DNA of 64,000 bases from Prevotellaceae bacterium UBA4361 (lineage in GTDB: Bacteria; Bacteroidota; Bacteroidia; Bacteroidales; Bacteroidaceae): the NCBI GenBank assembly GCA_002393575.1, contig DGSN01000071.1, forward strand, positions 75,603 to 139,602, given 5' to 3'. The translations under genes were made by a program, and so were the position numbers. Positions 1-8,515 of the stretch are shown here, piece after piece; the first letter of the stretch is position 1, and every line of letters starts with the position of its first letter. Below the pieces are notes generated by a model that did not search any database, was not told where the DNA came from, and saw only the letters and a program-made list of their open reading frames with translations.

Positions 1-32
1 GAAGGCTTTGGCACGCATACGCCAAAGCCTTC
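1..32. terminator. Perfect hairpin at the window edge, probable terminator
   Basis: Bases 1-12 (GAAGGCTTTGGC) are exactly complementary to 21-32, leaving an 8-base loop. It lies just past the 3' end of the reverse-strand DUF2752 gene, so it could end that transcript or one entering from outside the window. There is no long T-tract inside the window on either side, so the terminator role is inferred from position and stem strength. Confidence 0.6.
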
Positions 33-40
33 GGTTGTCT

Positions 41-430
41 TTATATATGCAATACATTCCGGAGAATCCACCAAGCGAAGAAAAGGATGATGTAGGAGTA
101 GAGCGTGTAGGGATGGTGGGTGAAGCGACGGAGGGAGTTGTTGCTCGGCAGGATGCAGTCGGAAAGGAGAACGAGCAGGAAGAAAGGGATGGAGAGGATG
201 AAGAAATAGTTGTAGGAAAGGGCTTCGGAGAAATGACCGTGCAGCGCGGAATGAACGGCTCGCTGGAATCCACACGATGGGCATTGTGTACCCGTCAGCA
301 TTCGCCACACGCATTTCGGTATGAATGGGGAGGAAGTTGAGGGATTCACTGCATAGTAAAAGACGCCTGCCAACAAGACGATGACAAGAATGAGGAACTT
401 GAAGGATTTAAAGGGAATCTTTGGTAACAC
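41..430 (-). CDS. DUF2752 family small membrane protein
   Basis: This 129-residue protein has three hydrophobic segments (about residues 10-30, 75-95 and 105-125). Between the first two lies the signature CPSCGFQRA, the Cys-x-x-Cys-Gly-x-x-Arg-Ala motif that defines DUF2752. The function of the family is unknown; the paired cysteines in a membrane setting suggest metal or redox chemistry, but that is inference. In Bacteroidetes these genes often sit near CD225-like genes, and one lies nearby at 1103-1570. Length is normal for the family. Confidence 0.85.
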   Translation of the reverse strand: MLPKIPFKSFKFLILVIVLLAGVFYYAVNPSTSSPFIPKCVWRMLTGTQCPSCGFQRAVHSALHGHFSEALSYNYFFILSIPFFLLVLLSDCILPSNNSLRRFTHHPYTLYSYIILFFAWWILRNVLHI

Positions 431-450
431 TAAACACTAAAGACCAAACT

Positions 451-815
451 TTAAAGTGAGTGAATTAGAATTTCTTGAACGGCAAGTCCTGGGTCGAGCA
501 GATAGATGCGCAGTTGCTGCCGACCTGTTGTGGTGATGGGAATGGAACGGGAGGCATAGCCTCGGAGCACGTTCCATCGCCATTCGGCAGTGAAGTCGTT
601 GGCATGGATGGAGAAGATTTCGGGCTGACTGTTGCCCAAACTCACTGCAAAGCGAATGTCGCGGCCTTCATACGCGTGCAGCGTTGGCAGGGTGCGAATC
701 TCGATGGCGCTGTCACCTTCAGCCAAGTGAAGTTCATAGTCCAAATGTGGAGCCGAAGCGAGATGTTCTGACGAATAGGAAGGTGAGTCGAATGGTTGGA
801 GCAGTACACCGTCGG
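451..815 (-). pseudogene. GH115 alpha-glucuronidase, C-terminal fragment
   Basis: The reading frame resembles the C-terminal beta-sandwich of family GH115 (xylan alpha-1,2-glucuronidases): a stretch around RTLPTLHAYEGRDIRFAVSL, then an EWRWNVLRGYASR core and a LRIYLLDPGLAVQ ending before a normal stop. Full enzymes are around 800 residues or more, so only about the last 120 remain. Residues upstream of roughly position 815 are the antisense of a transposase fragment and are not part of the enzyme. The frame has no internal stop, suggesting recent loss. It is very unlikely to be functional. Confidence 0.7.
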
Positions 816-820
816 TATAG

Positions 821-1018
821 TTTGGCGATGACGGCTTCAACAAGGTCGTCGAGACCTTTGAGAACCACAACGCCACTATCATCAACTACTTCGAGGACAG
901 GCTCACCAATGCATCAGCAGAGTCTTTCAATGCTAAAATCAAGGCTTTCAGAACACAGTTCAGAGGGGTTGCAGACATCAGCTTCTTCATGTACAGGCTG
1001 GCAACACTTTATTCTTAA
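821..1018 (+). pseudogene. ISL3-like transposase, C-terminal fragment
   Basis: In frame from 821 to the stop at 1016-1018 the DNA encodes 65 residues containing INYFEDRLTNASAESFNAKI and FFMYRLATLYS. This resembles the C-terminal end of DDE transposases of the ISL3/IS204 type found in Bacteroidetes, where the glutamate of ASAES would be the last acidic catalytic residue. A stop codon lies in frame at 818-820 and there is no start, so the 5' part is missing. The short hairpin CGGATAAATCCG downstream, near 1040, may be part of the old IS end. Family assignment is from motif memory. Confidence 0.6.
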
Positions 1019-1102
1019 TTAGCTCAAGCCTTACCAACCGGATAAATCCGCTGAGCCGATTTAAGTGAGAAGTGAAAAGTGAGAAGTGGAAAATGCCACC
1101 AA

Positions 1103-1570
1103 TCAATTGGAAATTATGCCTCCGAATGTGCTGGCTGTGAACCCTAATATCAAAAGAGTTACGAAGATGAGTACCCAAATAATCACAGCACTGAGGGCTG
1201 ACCAGACAGCCCATTTCTTGGCTTTCTCGGACGCATCGTAAGCGGCTTCCCTCTGTCCTACGTTCCAAAATGACTCCACCTTGAAAGCATAGACAATGGA
1301 AACAATGCCAAAAGGCAAACAGCAGAAGATGGTGGTGAGGATACCCCAAATCAGATGACTGCTTGGAGGCATTTCGTAGCCATTGTTTTGCTGCTGATAG
1401 TTCTGCTGCTGATAGTTCTGCTGCTGATAGTTCTGTTGTTGGTAACTCTGCTGTTGTTGGTAACTCTGCTGCTGTTGGTAACTCTGGTTTTCTTGCGAGG
1501 ATTCTTGTTCTCCTACTGGACGTGGGTCAATTCTGTGAACGTCGTTCCGTTCGTTTTTGTCGTATGGCAT
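1103..1570 (-). CDS. CD225/dispanin-like protein with Gln-rich N-terminus
   Basis: This 155-residue protein has two membrane segments. The first (about residues 74-92, LIWGILTTIFCCLPFGIVSI) and the following short amphipathic stretch ending in SEKAKKW match the CD225/dispanin family. Bacterial members have no settled function. The N-terminal third (about residues 27-62) is a run of NYQQQ and SYQQQ repeats, encoded by a 15-bp tandem repeat, and is probably a disordered cytoplasmic tail. The repeat number could vary between strains. It lies near the DUF2752 gene but is separated from it by the truncated remnants. Confidence 0.8.
   Translation of the reverse strand: MPYDKNERNDVHRIDPRPVGEQESSQENQSYQQQQSYQQQQSYQQQNYQQQNYQQQNYQQQNNGYEMPPSSHLIWGILTTIFCCLPFGIVSIVYAFKVESFWNVGQREAAYDASEKAKKWAVWSALSAVIIWVLIFVTLLILGFTASTFGGIISN
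1390..1487 (-). repeat. In-frame tandem repeat encoding NYQQQ/SYQQQ units
   Basis: The forward strand shows three near-identical 15-base units (CTGCTGATAGTTCTG) followed by 18-base variants ending in GGTAACTCTG. All keep the reading frame of the 1103-1570 gene. Copy-number change by slippage would lengthen or shorten the Gln-rich tail without a frameshift. Confidence 0.85.
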
Positions 1571-1589
1571 AGCTTTTTGAATGAAGAAT

Positions 1590-1735
1590 TAAGAATTAAA
1601 AATGAAGAATGAGGAATGAAGAATGAGAAATGAAGAATGAAGAATGAAGAATGTATTTTTCTCTGCTCTTATAATGTGTGATTTTCATTCTTCATTCGGA
1701 GCGAAGCGACATTCTTCATTCTTCATTTAAACTGT
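1590..1735. repeat. Low-complexity GAATGAAGAAT intergenic repeat (family A)
   Basis: The left part repeats GAATGAAGAAT-type units on the forward strand and the right part (about 1685-1730) carries the complement, ATTCTTCATTCTTC, so the gap can fold on itself. The same composition occurs at 22818-22985 and 35133-35260, always in gaps between genes. No gene is seen here. Confidence 0.7.
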
Positions 1736-3844
1736 TTATTCCAGTGTCAGTTCCTTGATGAGACGTTTTGCCTTTCCATATTTCTCGATGACGGAGAGGA
1801 CATAACGTATGTCAACACCGATGCAGCGCTGGAGACGTGTGTCAAATTTCAGGTCGCTCGACATAGCTTCCCAGTTGCCATCGAAGGCAAGACCGATGAG
1901 GCGGCCCTTCTTGTCGTACATGCCCGAACCCGAGTTGCCACCCGTGATGTCGTTGTTCGTGAGGAAGCAGAGTTGCAGGTCGTTGCTCTTGCTGTCGAGG
2001 TATTTCTTGCCGAAATCGCCCTTCTTGAGCCAAGCATACACCTCTGGGATGAGTTCGTAGTCTGGGTTGTTGCCTTGCTTCTCATATTTGTCTATGATGG
2101 ACTGCGAAGGAGTGAAGCATTCGTAGGTGAGGTCTTTCGAAGGCGAATAACCCTCCACGATGCCGTAGCTCATGCGGAGTGTGAAGTTGGCATCTGGGTA
2201 GTATTCCTTGTCCTTGTTCATTTCGCGGAGCGCATCGCCCAGTAGTTGCTCGTAGTGGTCAACCTGAGAGTTTGAATGATACATCTTGTAGAGCAAAGTG
2301 ACGAGATCCACCGCATGCATGAAGATAGGGTCTTCGCCCACTTCGGCAAGGCTCTCCACCTGTGCCAAGTCAGCAGGACGGGTGAAGACGGAATTGGCAT
2401 AGAGGAAGTCGGCGTAGGCATCATAGTCGCCGTGGAAGAGCGAATCCACCACCAAATAGTATTCAGGCAGAAGACTCGTGTCAGGCAATTGCTCCACGAA
2501 GTTCTTGGAGAGTGCAGCGAAAATCTTCTTGTCGGTGCTGATGTCGATGTCCTTGAACGACTTTTCCACGTCCTTCTTGAAGTCGGAACCCTTGCCTTGT
2601 GCCATGCCAACCATCTGCTTGATGACAAAGCCGATGATGTCGCTTCCGCTCCAGAAACTCTCCTGCCAGAGGTTCATGGTGAAGTCGCGCTGGAAGTTGC
2701 GAGCATATTCCTCCTTCAGTGAGTCGAGGATGCCGATGTACTTTCCTCGTTCTTCAGGCTTCTGCTTTGCCCATTCCATGATTTCCTTTTCCAGAGCCTG
2801 CTTTTCGGCAATCACACCGAGTTCCTGCAATGCCTTGTTCTGACCGATGGAGAACTTCCAGTAGTTCGAACTCTGTGCATACTTCGAAGAGTACATGATG
2901 CGGAGTGCATCCGACGAGTTCATGGCTTCGGTCATGATGGCTTGCTTCACGCCACGCACCTGAATGCGGTTGTCGTTCACCGTGCGCATCGTGTTTTCAA
3001 TGCCATAGCTCGACAAGTAGCGGTCCGTACTGCCTGGATAACCGAACGTCATGCAGAGGTCGCCAGGCTGATAGCCTTGCAGCGAGATGTGGGCATACTG
3101 CACAGGTTTGTAAGGCACATTGTCCTTCGAGTATTCGGCTGGCTTGTTGTTCTTGTCAGCATAGATGCGGAACACCGAGAAGTCGCACGTCTGGCGAGGC
3201 CACATCCAGTTGTCCGTGTCGCCACCATGCTTGCCCAAGCACTGAGGCGGAGCAAACACCAAGCGCACGTCGTTGTAGCGCTGATAGACCGACATGTAGT
3301 ATTTGCTACCTTTATAATAAGGTACCACCTCGCCGTGAATGCCATTCACCGAGTCCTCGATAGCCTCTTGTAGTTGAGTGGCAACGGAGTCGATGGTGAG
3401 CATACGCTGTGTGGCGTCCATGTCAGGAGTCACAGCAGCCAACAACTTGTCCGTCACGTCGTAAGTGTTCAAGTGGAAATCCACGTAGAGGTCTTCGTTA
3501 GGCAGTTCGTCCTTCAGCTTCTTGGCGACGAAACCATTGCGCAGGTAGTCATGCTCCGTCGTGGAATGGTCCTGAATGGAACCATAGCCACAGTGGTGGT
3601 TCGTGAATACCAAACCGTCGGGACTCACAACCGAACCCGAACAGAAGCCGCCAAACTGCACAATGACATTGTTGAGTGCAGGATGCTCCGTACTGAACAA
3701 CTGGTCGTGCGTCAGTTCGATACCCATAGATTGCAGGATGGAATCGGTCTTTGCCGACAAATTCGAAATCATCCACATGCCCTCATCAGCGCGAGCACCC
3801 ATGAGCGTCAGCAGTGTAATGACACTAAGAAATAGTCTTTTCAT
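1736..3844 (-). CDS. dpp7: S46 family dipeptidyl-peptidase, DPP7-like
   Basis: A 702-residue protein with an N-terminal Sec signal peptide (cleavage near residue 19), so periplasmic or surface. Family S46 enzymes release dipeptides from peptide N-termini, supplying amino acids. The trypsin-like fold is shown by FTNHHCGYG (catalytic His at 83/84) and GGNSGSG (catalytic Ser638). The residue 18 positions after the Ser sets S1 specificity in this family: here it is Gly656 in AFDGNW, as in DPP7 (hydrophobic P1), not the Arg of DPP11 (Asp/Glu P1). Phe654 matches the conserved P2-preference Phe. Length is normal. Specificity is inferred from these residues. Confidence 0.9.
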   Translation of the reverse strand: MKRLFLSVITLLTLMGARADEGMWMISNLSAKTDSILQSMGIELTHDQLFSTEHPALNNVIVQFGGFCSGSVVSPDGLVFTNHHCGYGSIQDHSTTEHDYLRNGFVAKKLKDELPNEDLYVDFHLNTYDVTDKLLAAVTPDMDATQRMLTIDSVATQLQEAIEDSVNGIHGEVVPYYKGSKYYMSVYQRYNDVRLVFAPPQCLGKHGGDTDNWMWPRQTCDFSVFRIYADKNNKPAEYSKDNVPYKPVQYAHISLQGYQPGDLCMTFGYPGSTDRYLSSYGIENTMRTVNDNRIQVRGVKQAIMTEAMNSSDALRIMYSSKYAQSSNYWKFSIGQNKALQELGVIAEKQALEKEIMEWAKQKPEERGKYIGILDSLKEEYARNFQRDFTMNLWQESFWSGSDIIGFVIKQMVGMAQGKGSDFKKDVEKSFKDIDISTDKKIFAALSKNFVEQLPDTSLLPEYYLVVDSLFHGDYDAYADFLYANSVFTRPADLAQVESLAEVGEDPIFMHAVDLVTLLYKMYHSNSQVDHYEQLLGDALREMNKDKEYYPDANFTLRMSYGIVEGYSPSKDLTYECFTPSQSIIDKYEKQGNNPDYELIPEVYAWLKKGDFGKKYLDSKSNDLQLCFLTNNDITGGNSGSGMYDKKGRLIGLAFDGNWEAMSSDLKFDTRLQRCIGVDIRYVLSVIEKYGKAKRLIKELTLE

Positions 3845-3939
3845 GTTTTTTATTTTAATTTGATTATTAATTCTTCAGTTACAGTAAGTCTCTTCATTTT
3901 ACCGTAAGCTTCGGTTCCGCCGAAGCCCCTCTTCCCTTT

Positions 3940-5457
3940 TCACTTAAAAAACCTCCCCACGTAAGGCAAGCTCTTCAGCGGCAAGTCCTTCTTCACCACG
4001 TAAGCCAGGAACATGCCGATGAGCACCGTGTTGATGCCGATGCGGGCAACTGTAGGCCATTCAGCAGGCAGCATTTCCATCACCGCAAACAGCACACACG
4101 TGAGCAACAAGTAAGCCCCGATGTCCTTCAGCGGATAGTCGATAGGATTCTTCTGCTGTCCCACAAAATAGCTGAGGACCATACTCGTGAAATAACCAGC
4201 AAACCCTCCCCAGGCACAAGCCCAATAGCCAATCTTCGGAATGAAGATGATGTTCACGGCAATCAGCACCACGCAACCAGCCAGCGAGAACCAAGCACCC
4301 CAAATCGTCTTGTCGATGAGCTTGTACCAGAACGAGAGGTTGAAATACACACCCATCATGATTTCCGCAGCCATCACAATCGGAATCGTGCCCATCGCCT
4401 CACGGTAGCTTTTGCCAAGGATAAGTATCAGAATGTCCATGTAGCCCACGACCATCAGGAACGCCAAGAACGTGAAGATGAGGAAATACTTCATCGAAGT
4501 GGCATACATCTCCTTCGCGTCCGAGTCCTTGCTCTTCGCAAAGACAAGCGGCTCGTAGGCATAGCGGAACGCCTGCGTAATCATCGCCATAATCATGGCA
4601 ATCTTCACGCACGCACCATAGATGCCCAGTTGCACCTTGCCCTCCTCAGGGTCGGGATAGACAAACGGGAAAATCATCTTATCCACCGTCTGGTTCAAGA
4701 TGCCAGCAATACCTAACACAAGAATCGGCCACGAATAACTCAACATTCGGCGCAGCAACTTCCCGTCGAAATGCCATTGGCTGAACATCTGCTTCATCTC
4801 AGGGATGAAGAAGAACGTGACGATGCTCGTGCAGAAAAGGTTGATACTGAACGCATAGCCCTGAATATCCTCAGGACTGTAAAGCCTGTGAACCAAGTCG
4901 TAAACCACGCCTGGCTCCGTGTGCTTGTCATAGAGCGTAGGCAGCAAGGCAAACCATATCAGGTTCAGAATGATATTGATGAAGATGAAAAGCAGTTTCA
5001 GCGAAGCAAACTTGATAGGACGCTTCTGGAATCGCAGCAAACTGAAGAAAATAGCTTGGAACGCATCAAGCGACACCACCACCGACATCATCCACACCCA
5101 TTCGGGATGATGCTGATAGTGCAGCGATTCAGCGATACCTGGCAAGAACCCGAAGATGAACGCCAAGAACACCACGATGAGCATACACACCACCGTCAAC
5201 GCAGTGGAAAACACCGTATTCGCCTTCTCCTTCGCATCATTCGCAAAGCGGAAGAACGTCGTTTCCATACCGAACGTGAGAATCACGAGGATGAGTCCCG
5301 TAAACGCATACACATTCGTGATTTCCCCATATCCACCACTTGCCGACGGTATCGTCACCGTATAAAGCGGTACCAGCAGATAATTCAGAAACCGCCCAAC
5401 AATACTACTCAAACCATAGATTGCCGTATCTTTTGCTAAAGCCTTTAAGTTTGCCAT
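3940..5457 (-). CDS. Oligosaccharide/polysaccharide flippase (MOP superfamily)
   Basis: A 505-residue polytopic membrane protein with about 12-14 hydrophobic helices spread over its whole length. The start, KALAKDTAIYGLSSIVGRFL, is typical of Wzx-type polysaccharide exporters in Bacteroidetes. Such proteins flip undecaprenyl-linked sugars to the periplasmic face. No glycosyltransferases or other wzx/wzy locus genes are adjacent, so the substrate cannot be inferred. A MurJ-like role is less likely because the N-terminal pattern is that of the polysaccharide-export branch. Confidence 0.85.
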   Translation of the reverse strand: MANLKALAKDTAIYGLSSIVGRFLNYLLVPLYTVTIPSASGGYGEITNVYAFTGLILVILTFGMETTFFRFANDAKEKANTVFSTALTVVCMLIVVFLAFIFGFLPGIAESLHYQHHPEWVWMMSVVVSLDAFQAIFFSLLRFQKRPIKFASLKLLFIFINIILNLIWFALLPTLYDKHTEPGVVYDLVHRLYSPEDIQGYAFSINLFCTSIVTFFFIPEMKQMFSQWHFDGKLLRRMLSYSWPILVLGIAGILNQTVDKMIFPFVYPDPEEGKVQLGIYGACVKIAMIMAMITQAFRYAYEPLVFAKSKDSDAKEMYATSMKYFLIFTFLAFLMVVGYMDILILILGKSYREAMGTIPIVMAAEIMMGVYFNLSFWYKLIDKTIWGAWFSLAGCVVLIAVNIIFIPKIGYWACAWGGFAGYFTSMVLSYFVGQQKNPIDYPLKDIGAYLLLTCVLFAVMEMLPAEWPTVARIGINTVLIGMFLAYVVKKDLPLKSLPYVGRFFK

Positions 5458-5465
5458 AATCTAAC

Positions 5466-5515
5466 CACAGATATTAAATAAAACCACGAATTACACAAAT
5501 TAAACGAATTATAAA
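5466..5515. repeat. Left inverted copy of the GxxExxY-flanking repeat
   Basis: The stretch reads AACCACGAATTACACAAATT-like on the forward strand, the reverse complement of the AATTCGTGTAATTCGTGGTT units found on the other side of the GxxExxY gene at 5981-6301. The gene is therefore bracketed by inverted copies of one sequence. Confidence 0.7.
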
Positions 5516-5574
5516 TGAATAAATTATTGTTATATTACACTAAAAACTACGTACTCTACACTTTTGAAAAGCAA

Positions 5575-5940
5575 TTAAACAATAAATCTCTCGAATTGTA
5601 AAGAAGTTGAACCAAAATTGATGAGTATAGCAAGTTTCTTATTTGCTACTTTAGCATAATTGATAGCTTGAGCTCGATGTAAGTCGTCAAGTTCTTGCAC
5701 AGCCTTGAGTTCAACAATGATATTGTCATAGCAAATGAAATCTGGTACAAACAAACTTTCCAGGCTTTTTCCTCGATAGTTTGGATGTAGAGAAATTTCC
5801 CGTTGATAAGGGATGTCTTCATCTTTAAATTCAATTTCCAAAGCGTCTTGATATACTTTTTCTGTGAATCCACATCCCAATTCACGATGTACTATCATTG
5901 CCGCACCAACAATCTTAAATGCTTCATCTTTATAAATCAT
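5575..5940 (-). CDS. GxxExxY protein, PD-(D/E)XK nuclease-like
   Basis: A 121-residue protein with the family signature GFTEKVY (residues 24-30) and, later, VPDFICYDNIIVELKA. There the Asp and the Glu-Leu-Lys triplet fit a PD-(D/E)XK nuclease core, the fold assigned to this family. No biochemical role is established. It ends in FGSTSLQFERFI, also typical. The gene has no partner and lies inside repeated DNA: an inverted copy on its 3' side (5466-5515) and an 84-bp tandem array on its 5' side (5981-6301). This suggests that gene and repeats travel together. Confidence 0.85.
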   Translation of the reverse strand: MIYKDEAFKIVGAAMIVHRELGCGFTEKVYQDALEIEFKDEDIPYQREISLHPNYRGKSLESLFVPDFICYDNIIVELKAVQELDDLHRAQAINYAKVANKKLAILINFGSTSLQFERFIV

Positions 5941-5980
5941 ATATAATTAGCTTATCAAATATGTGTAAAAATTATCTTAT

Positions 5981-6301
5981 ATTAATTCGTTGAATTCACG
6001 TAATTCGTGGTTATAACAACCTTTCAATGAAATCTTGTAATTCAAGTTTTCTTGTCAGGTCAAGAATTAATTCGTTGAATTCGTGTAATTCGTGGTTATA
6101 ACAACCTACCAATGAAATCTTGTAGTTCATGTTTTTTGTCAATCCAAGAATAAATTCGTCAAATTCGTGTAATTCGTGGTTTCGTGAAATCAGAAGTCAT
6201 CGAATATGCTAATCAAACTAAGTTTAATATTTTAATAATAATTCGTTGAATTCGCGTAATTCGTGGTTTAAATACTTCGTTGAATTCACGTAATTCGTGG
6301 T
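5981..6301. repeat. 84-bp tandem repeat array between GxxExxY gene and ruvB
   Basis: Units starting at 5981, 6065 and about 6149 share AATTCGTTGAATTCGTGTAA, AATTCGTGGTTATAACAACC and a tail near AATGAAATCTTGTA, giving an 84-base period. Two shorter partial copies follow at about 6239-6270 and 6275-6301. There is no open gene here. The array abuts the stop codon of ruvB. Confidence 0.85.
6181..6206. repeat. Duplicate of the 3' end of ruvB
   Basis: Bases 6181-6206 are identical to 6302-6327, which include the last codons of ruvB (MMNSLFDDF and stop, complement strand begins at 6311). The offset is 121 bases. The array has therefore copied part of the adjacent gene, evidence of local slippage or rearrangement after the array reached ruvB. 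Confidence 0.85.
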
Positions 6302-6310
6302 TTCGTGAAA

Positions 6311-7351
<1,041 letters not shown>

Positions 7352-7400
7352 TTCAATCCCTGTGTTAATAACGTATATCTTTTTTGACGGTTTTAATTTG

Positions 7401-7408
7401 CAAAGTTA
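7401..7408 (-). promoter_or_regulatory. -7 element TAACTTTG for ruvB
   Basis: The reverse strand reads TAACTTTG, matching the Bacteroidetes housekeeping consensus TAnnTTTG, 50 bases before the ruvB start. Transcription would begin near 7395. Confidence 0.6.
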
Positions 7409-7611
7409 CAACAAAAAACCGAGAACAACCGCAATCATCGCCCAAAATCCCACAGCACCCCTCCGAAACCACTGTTCACAATCTTTGCCCCTCCCTAAAA
7501 TCTCTTCCTCATCCTTCCAATCCCTCCTTCGCTTTTACTGAAGTTTTAGTTCGGTGAAAACCAATCTTTCCTTCAATTGCACAGAACTTTTCCTTCGATT
7601 CTACTGAAAAA
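7409..7611. other. Intergenic stretch with no recognisable feature
   Basis: C/T-rich intergenic DNA between the ruvB promoter and the GAGCCCTCG repeat cluster. I see no start codon with a plausible protein, no strong hairpin and no promoter-like motif. Confidence 0.5.
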
Positions 7612-7689
7612 CCGAGCCTTCGTTGTCATTCAAGCGAGCCCTCGTTTGAACTTCACCGAGCCCTCGTTTGAACGATAACGAGCCCTCGG
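7612..7689. repeat. GAGCCCTCG repeat cluster (family C)
   Basis: Four units related to CGAGCCCTCGTTTGAA occur at roughly 16-24 base spacing, all in the same orientation, with short unrelated spacers. The same family occurs at 32151-32235, 39317-39398 and 57061-57140. It lies between ruvB and the structured RNA region. Confidence 0.8.
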
Positions 7690-7970
7690 CAACTAGTTGA
7701 ATCCCAAAGAACACTTCAGTCAGTTCCCATATACGCTTCAGACAATCCCCAAAATAGCTGTGTAAACAGCATTCCCTTGTCGCATATGTTCCCATTCTCC
7801 CAACATTCCCATTCTCCCCATTATTTCCCATTTCCCTGCCACAAAGCCTCACCATCAACTTCCACTAACCAACAAGATGCTATGCTATCTCACTCTATGA
7901 ATTTTAGAGGGCAAAGAAAATTTTCTGAAAAAATGTTTCGTTTTTTCTTTTTCCGTTAAAAATTCTTTTT

Positions 7971-7978
7971 TATCTTTG
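7971..7978 (+). promoter_or_regulatory. -7 element TATCTTTG upstream of the structured RNA
   Basis: TATCTTTG matches TAnnTTTG and is preceded by a T-rich stretch typical of Bacteroidetes promoters. Transcription would start near 7983-7985, exactly where the hairpin-rich region begins. Confidence 0.55.
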
Positions 7979-8239
7979 CAACCGACTCTATGGAAGTCTT
8001 TCGCAGAAAAGGCAATTGGTGTACGGGACGTGTCCCGTTGTGCTAATGCAAAGACAGCCCACGCCGAGCCAGAAGAGGCTGATATCCAACGATGGATGAT
8101 GCCAACGCAAGGAGGAATGGGTGGGTAAGAGTAGAGTCGCTATACATAGAAAAGCGTCACTAAGCGCTTTGTCTCTGACGTTCAGAAACTTCGCAACTTT
8201 CAAGATAAGGTCACGGACAATGCAACAGATGATGCTCAT

Positions 8240-8278
8240 GGGATGTTTTTATTAGCATCCCTCTTTGCGTTTGTTTTT
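8240..8278 (+). terminator. Internal hairpin with T-rich tail
   Basis: GGGATG (8240-8245) pairs with CATCCC (8256-8261), followed by T-rich DNA to 8278. GATGCT at 8231-8236 could instead pair with AGCATC at 8254-8259, so two hairpins compete for the same strand. It could be a weak terminator or a switch inside the longer RNA. Confidence 0.35.
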
Positions 8279-8402
8279 ACGTACACCTTATAAAATAGGT
8301 ATGCGTTTATGTCATCGTAAAGATGGGATGGTTATATAAACACATCGGCGTGGGTTTCGTGTTGCTCGTTCAACCTTATCGGGCAATGCGAAGGCCTCTG
8401 AA

Positions 8403-8445
8403 CGTGGAGCGGGCAACGAGTCGGATCTCCACGCTTTTTCTTTTT
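8403..8445 (+). terminator. Intrinsic terminator before the precursor genes
   Basis: CGTGGAG (8403-8409) pairs exactly with CTCCACG (8427-8433), followed at once by CTTTTTCTTTTT. The downstream arm can alternatively pair with GCGTGG at 8348-8353, and the upstream arm overlaps a competing stem (8407-8417 with 8361-8371), so termination may be conditional. Confidence 0.65.
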
Positions 8446-8487
8446 ATAGTTCCCTAACACGTTTTTATTTACGCCAACGCTGGGAGG

Positions 8488-8514
8488 TCGATAGGCAAAG
8501 TTAAATTCTATCGA
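8488..8514 (+). promoter_or_regulatory. Hairpin immediately before the first precursor start codon
   Basis: TCGATAG (8488-8494) is complementary to CTATCGA (8508-8514), one base before the ATG at 8516. The loop is A/T-rich. A hairpin here could affect ribosome loading or mRNA stability; that effect is inference. Confidence 0.45.
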
Positions 8515-8515
8515 T

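Larger units (their letters stand above)
7983..8445 (+). ncRNA. Candidate large structured RNA or leader of the peptide cluster
   Basis: The stretch has a promoter at its start and a terminator at its end, and is dense in complementary segments. Seen directly: GTCTTTCGCA (from about 7997) pairs with TGCAAAGAC (to about 8055) around an ACGGGA/TCCCGT hairpin; AGCC/GGCT and ATCCA/TGGAT hairpins lie near 8067-8095; GGGATG/CATCCC at 8240-8261; and a long-range 12-base match joins 8056-8067 to 8345-8356. A second long stem joins 8361-8371 to 8407-8417. It is not recognisable as RNase P RNA, tmRNA or SRP RNA. It may be an independent small RNA or a regulatory leader for the precursor genes starting at 8516. 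The reverse-strand frame here (7988-8239) looks accidental. Confidence 0.45.

Noticed and set aside
5981..6301. Possible CRISPR array
   Set aside because: The units repeat in full with an 84-base period and no unique spacers of constant length; no cas genes are near.
7612..7689. Possible CRISPR-like spacing of GAGCCCTCG units
   Set aside because: Repeat units are only about 16 bases, spacers are 5-10 bases and vary, and orientation changes between clusters.
7988..8239. Reverse-strand frame of 83 residues within the structured RNA region
   Set aside because: It coincides with dense hairpins, has no recognisable domain or ribosome site, and opposes the promoter-terminator pair. It is better explained as accidental coding over an RNA.
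7983..8445. RNase P RNA, tmRNA or SRP RNA
   Set aside because: None of the conserved blocks of these RNAs (RNase P CR-I/CR-V, tmRNA ends, SRP tetraloop region) could be found, although a short GGAAGTC stretch at about 7991 first suggested RNase P.
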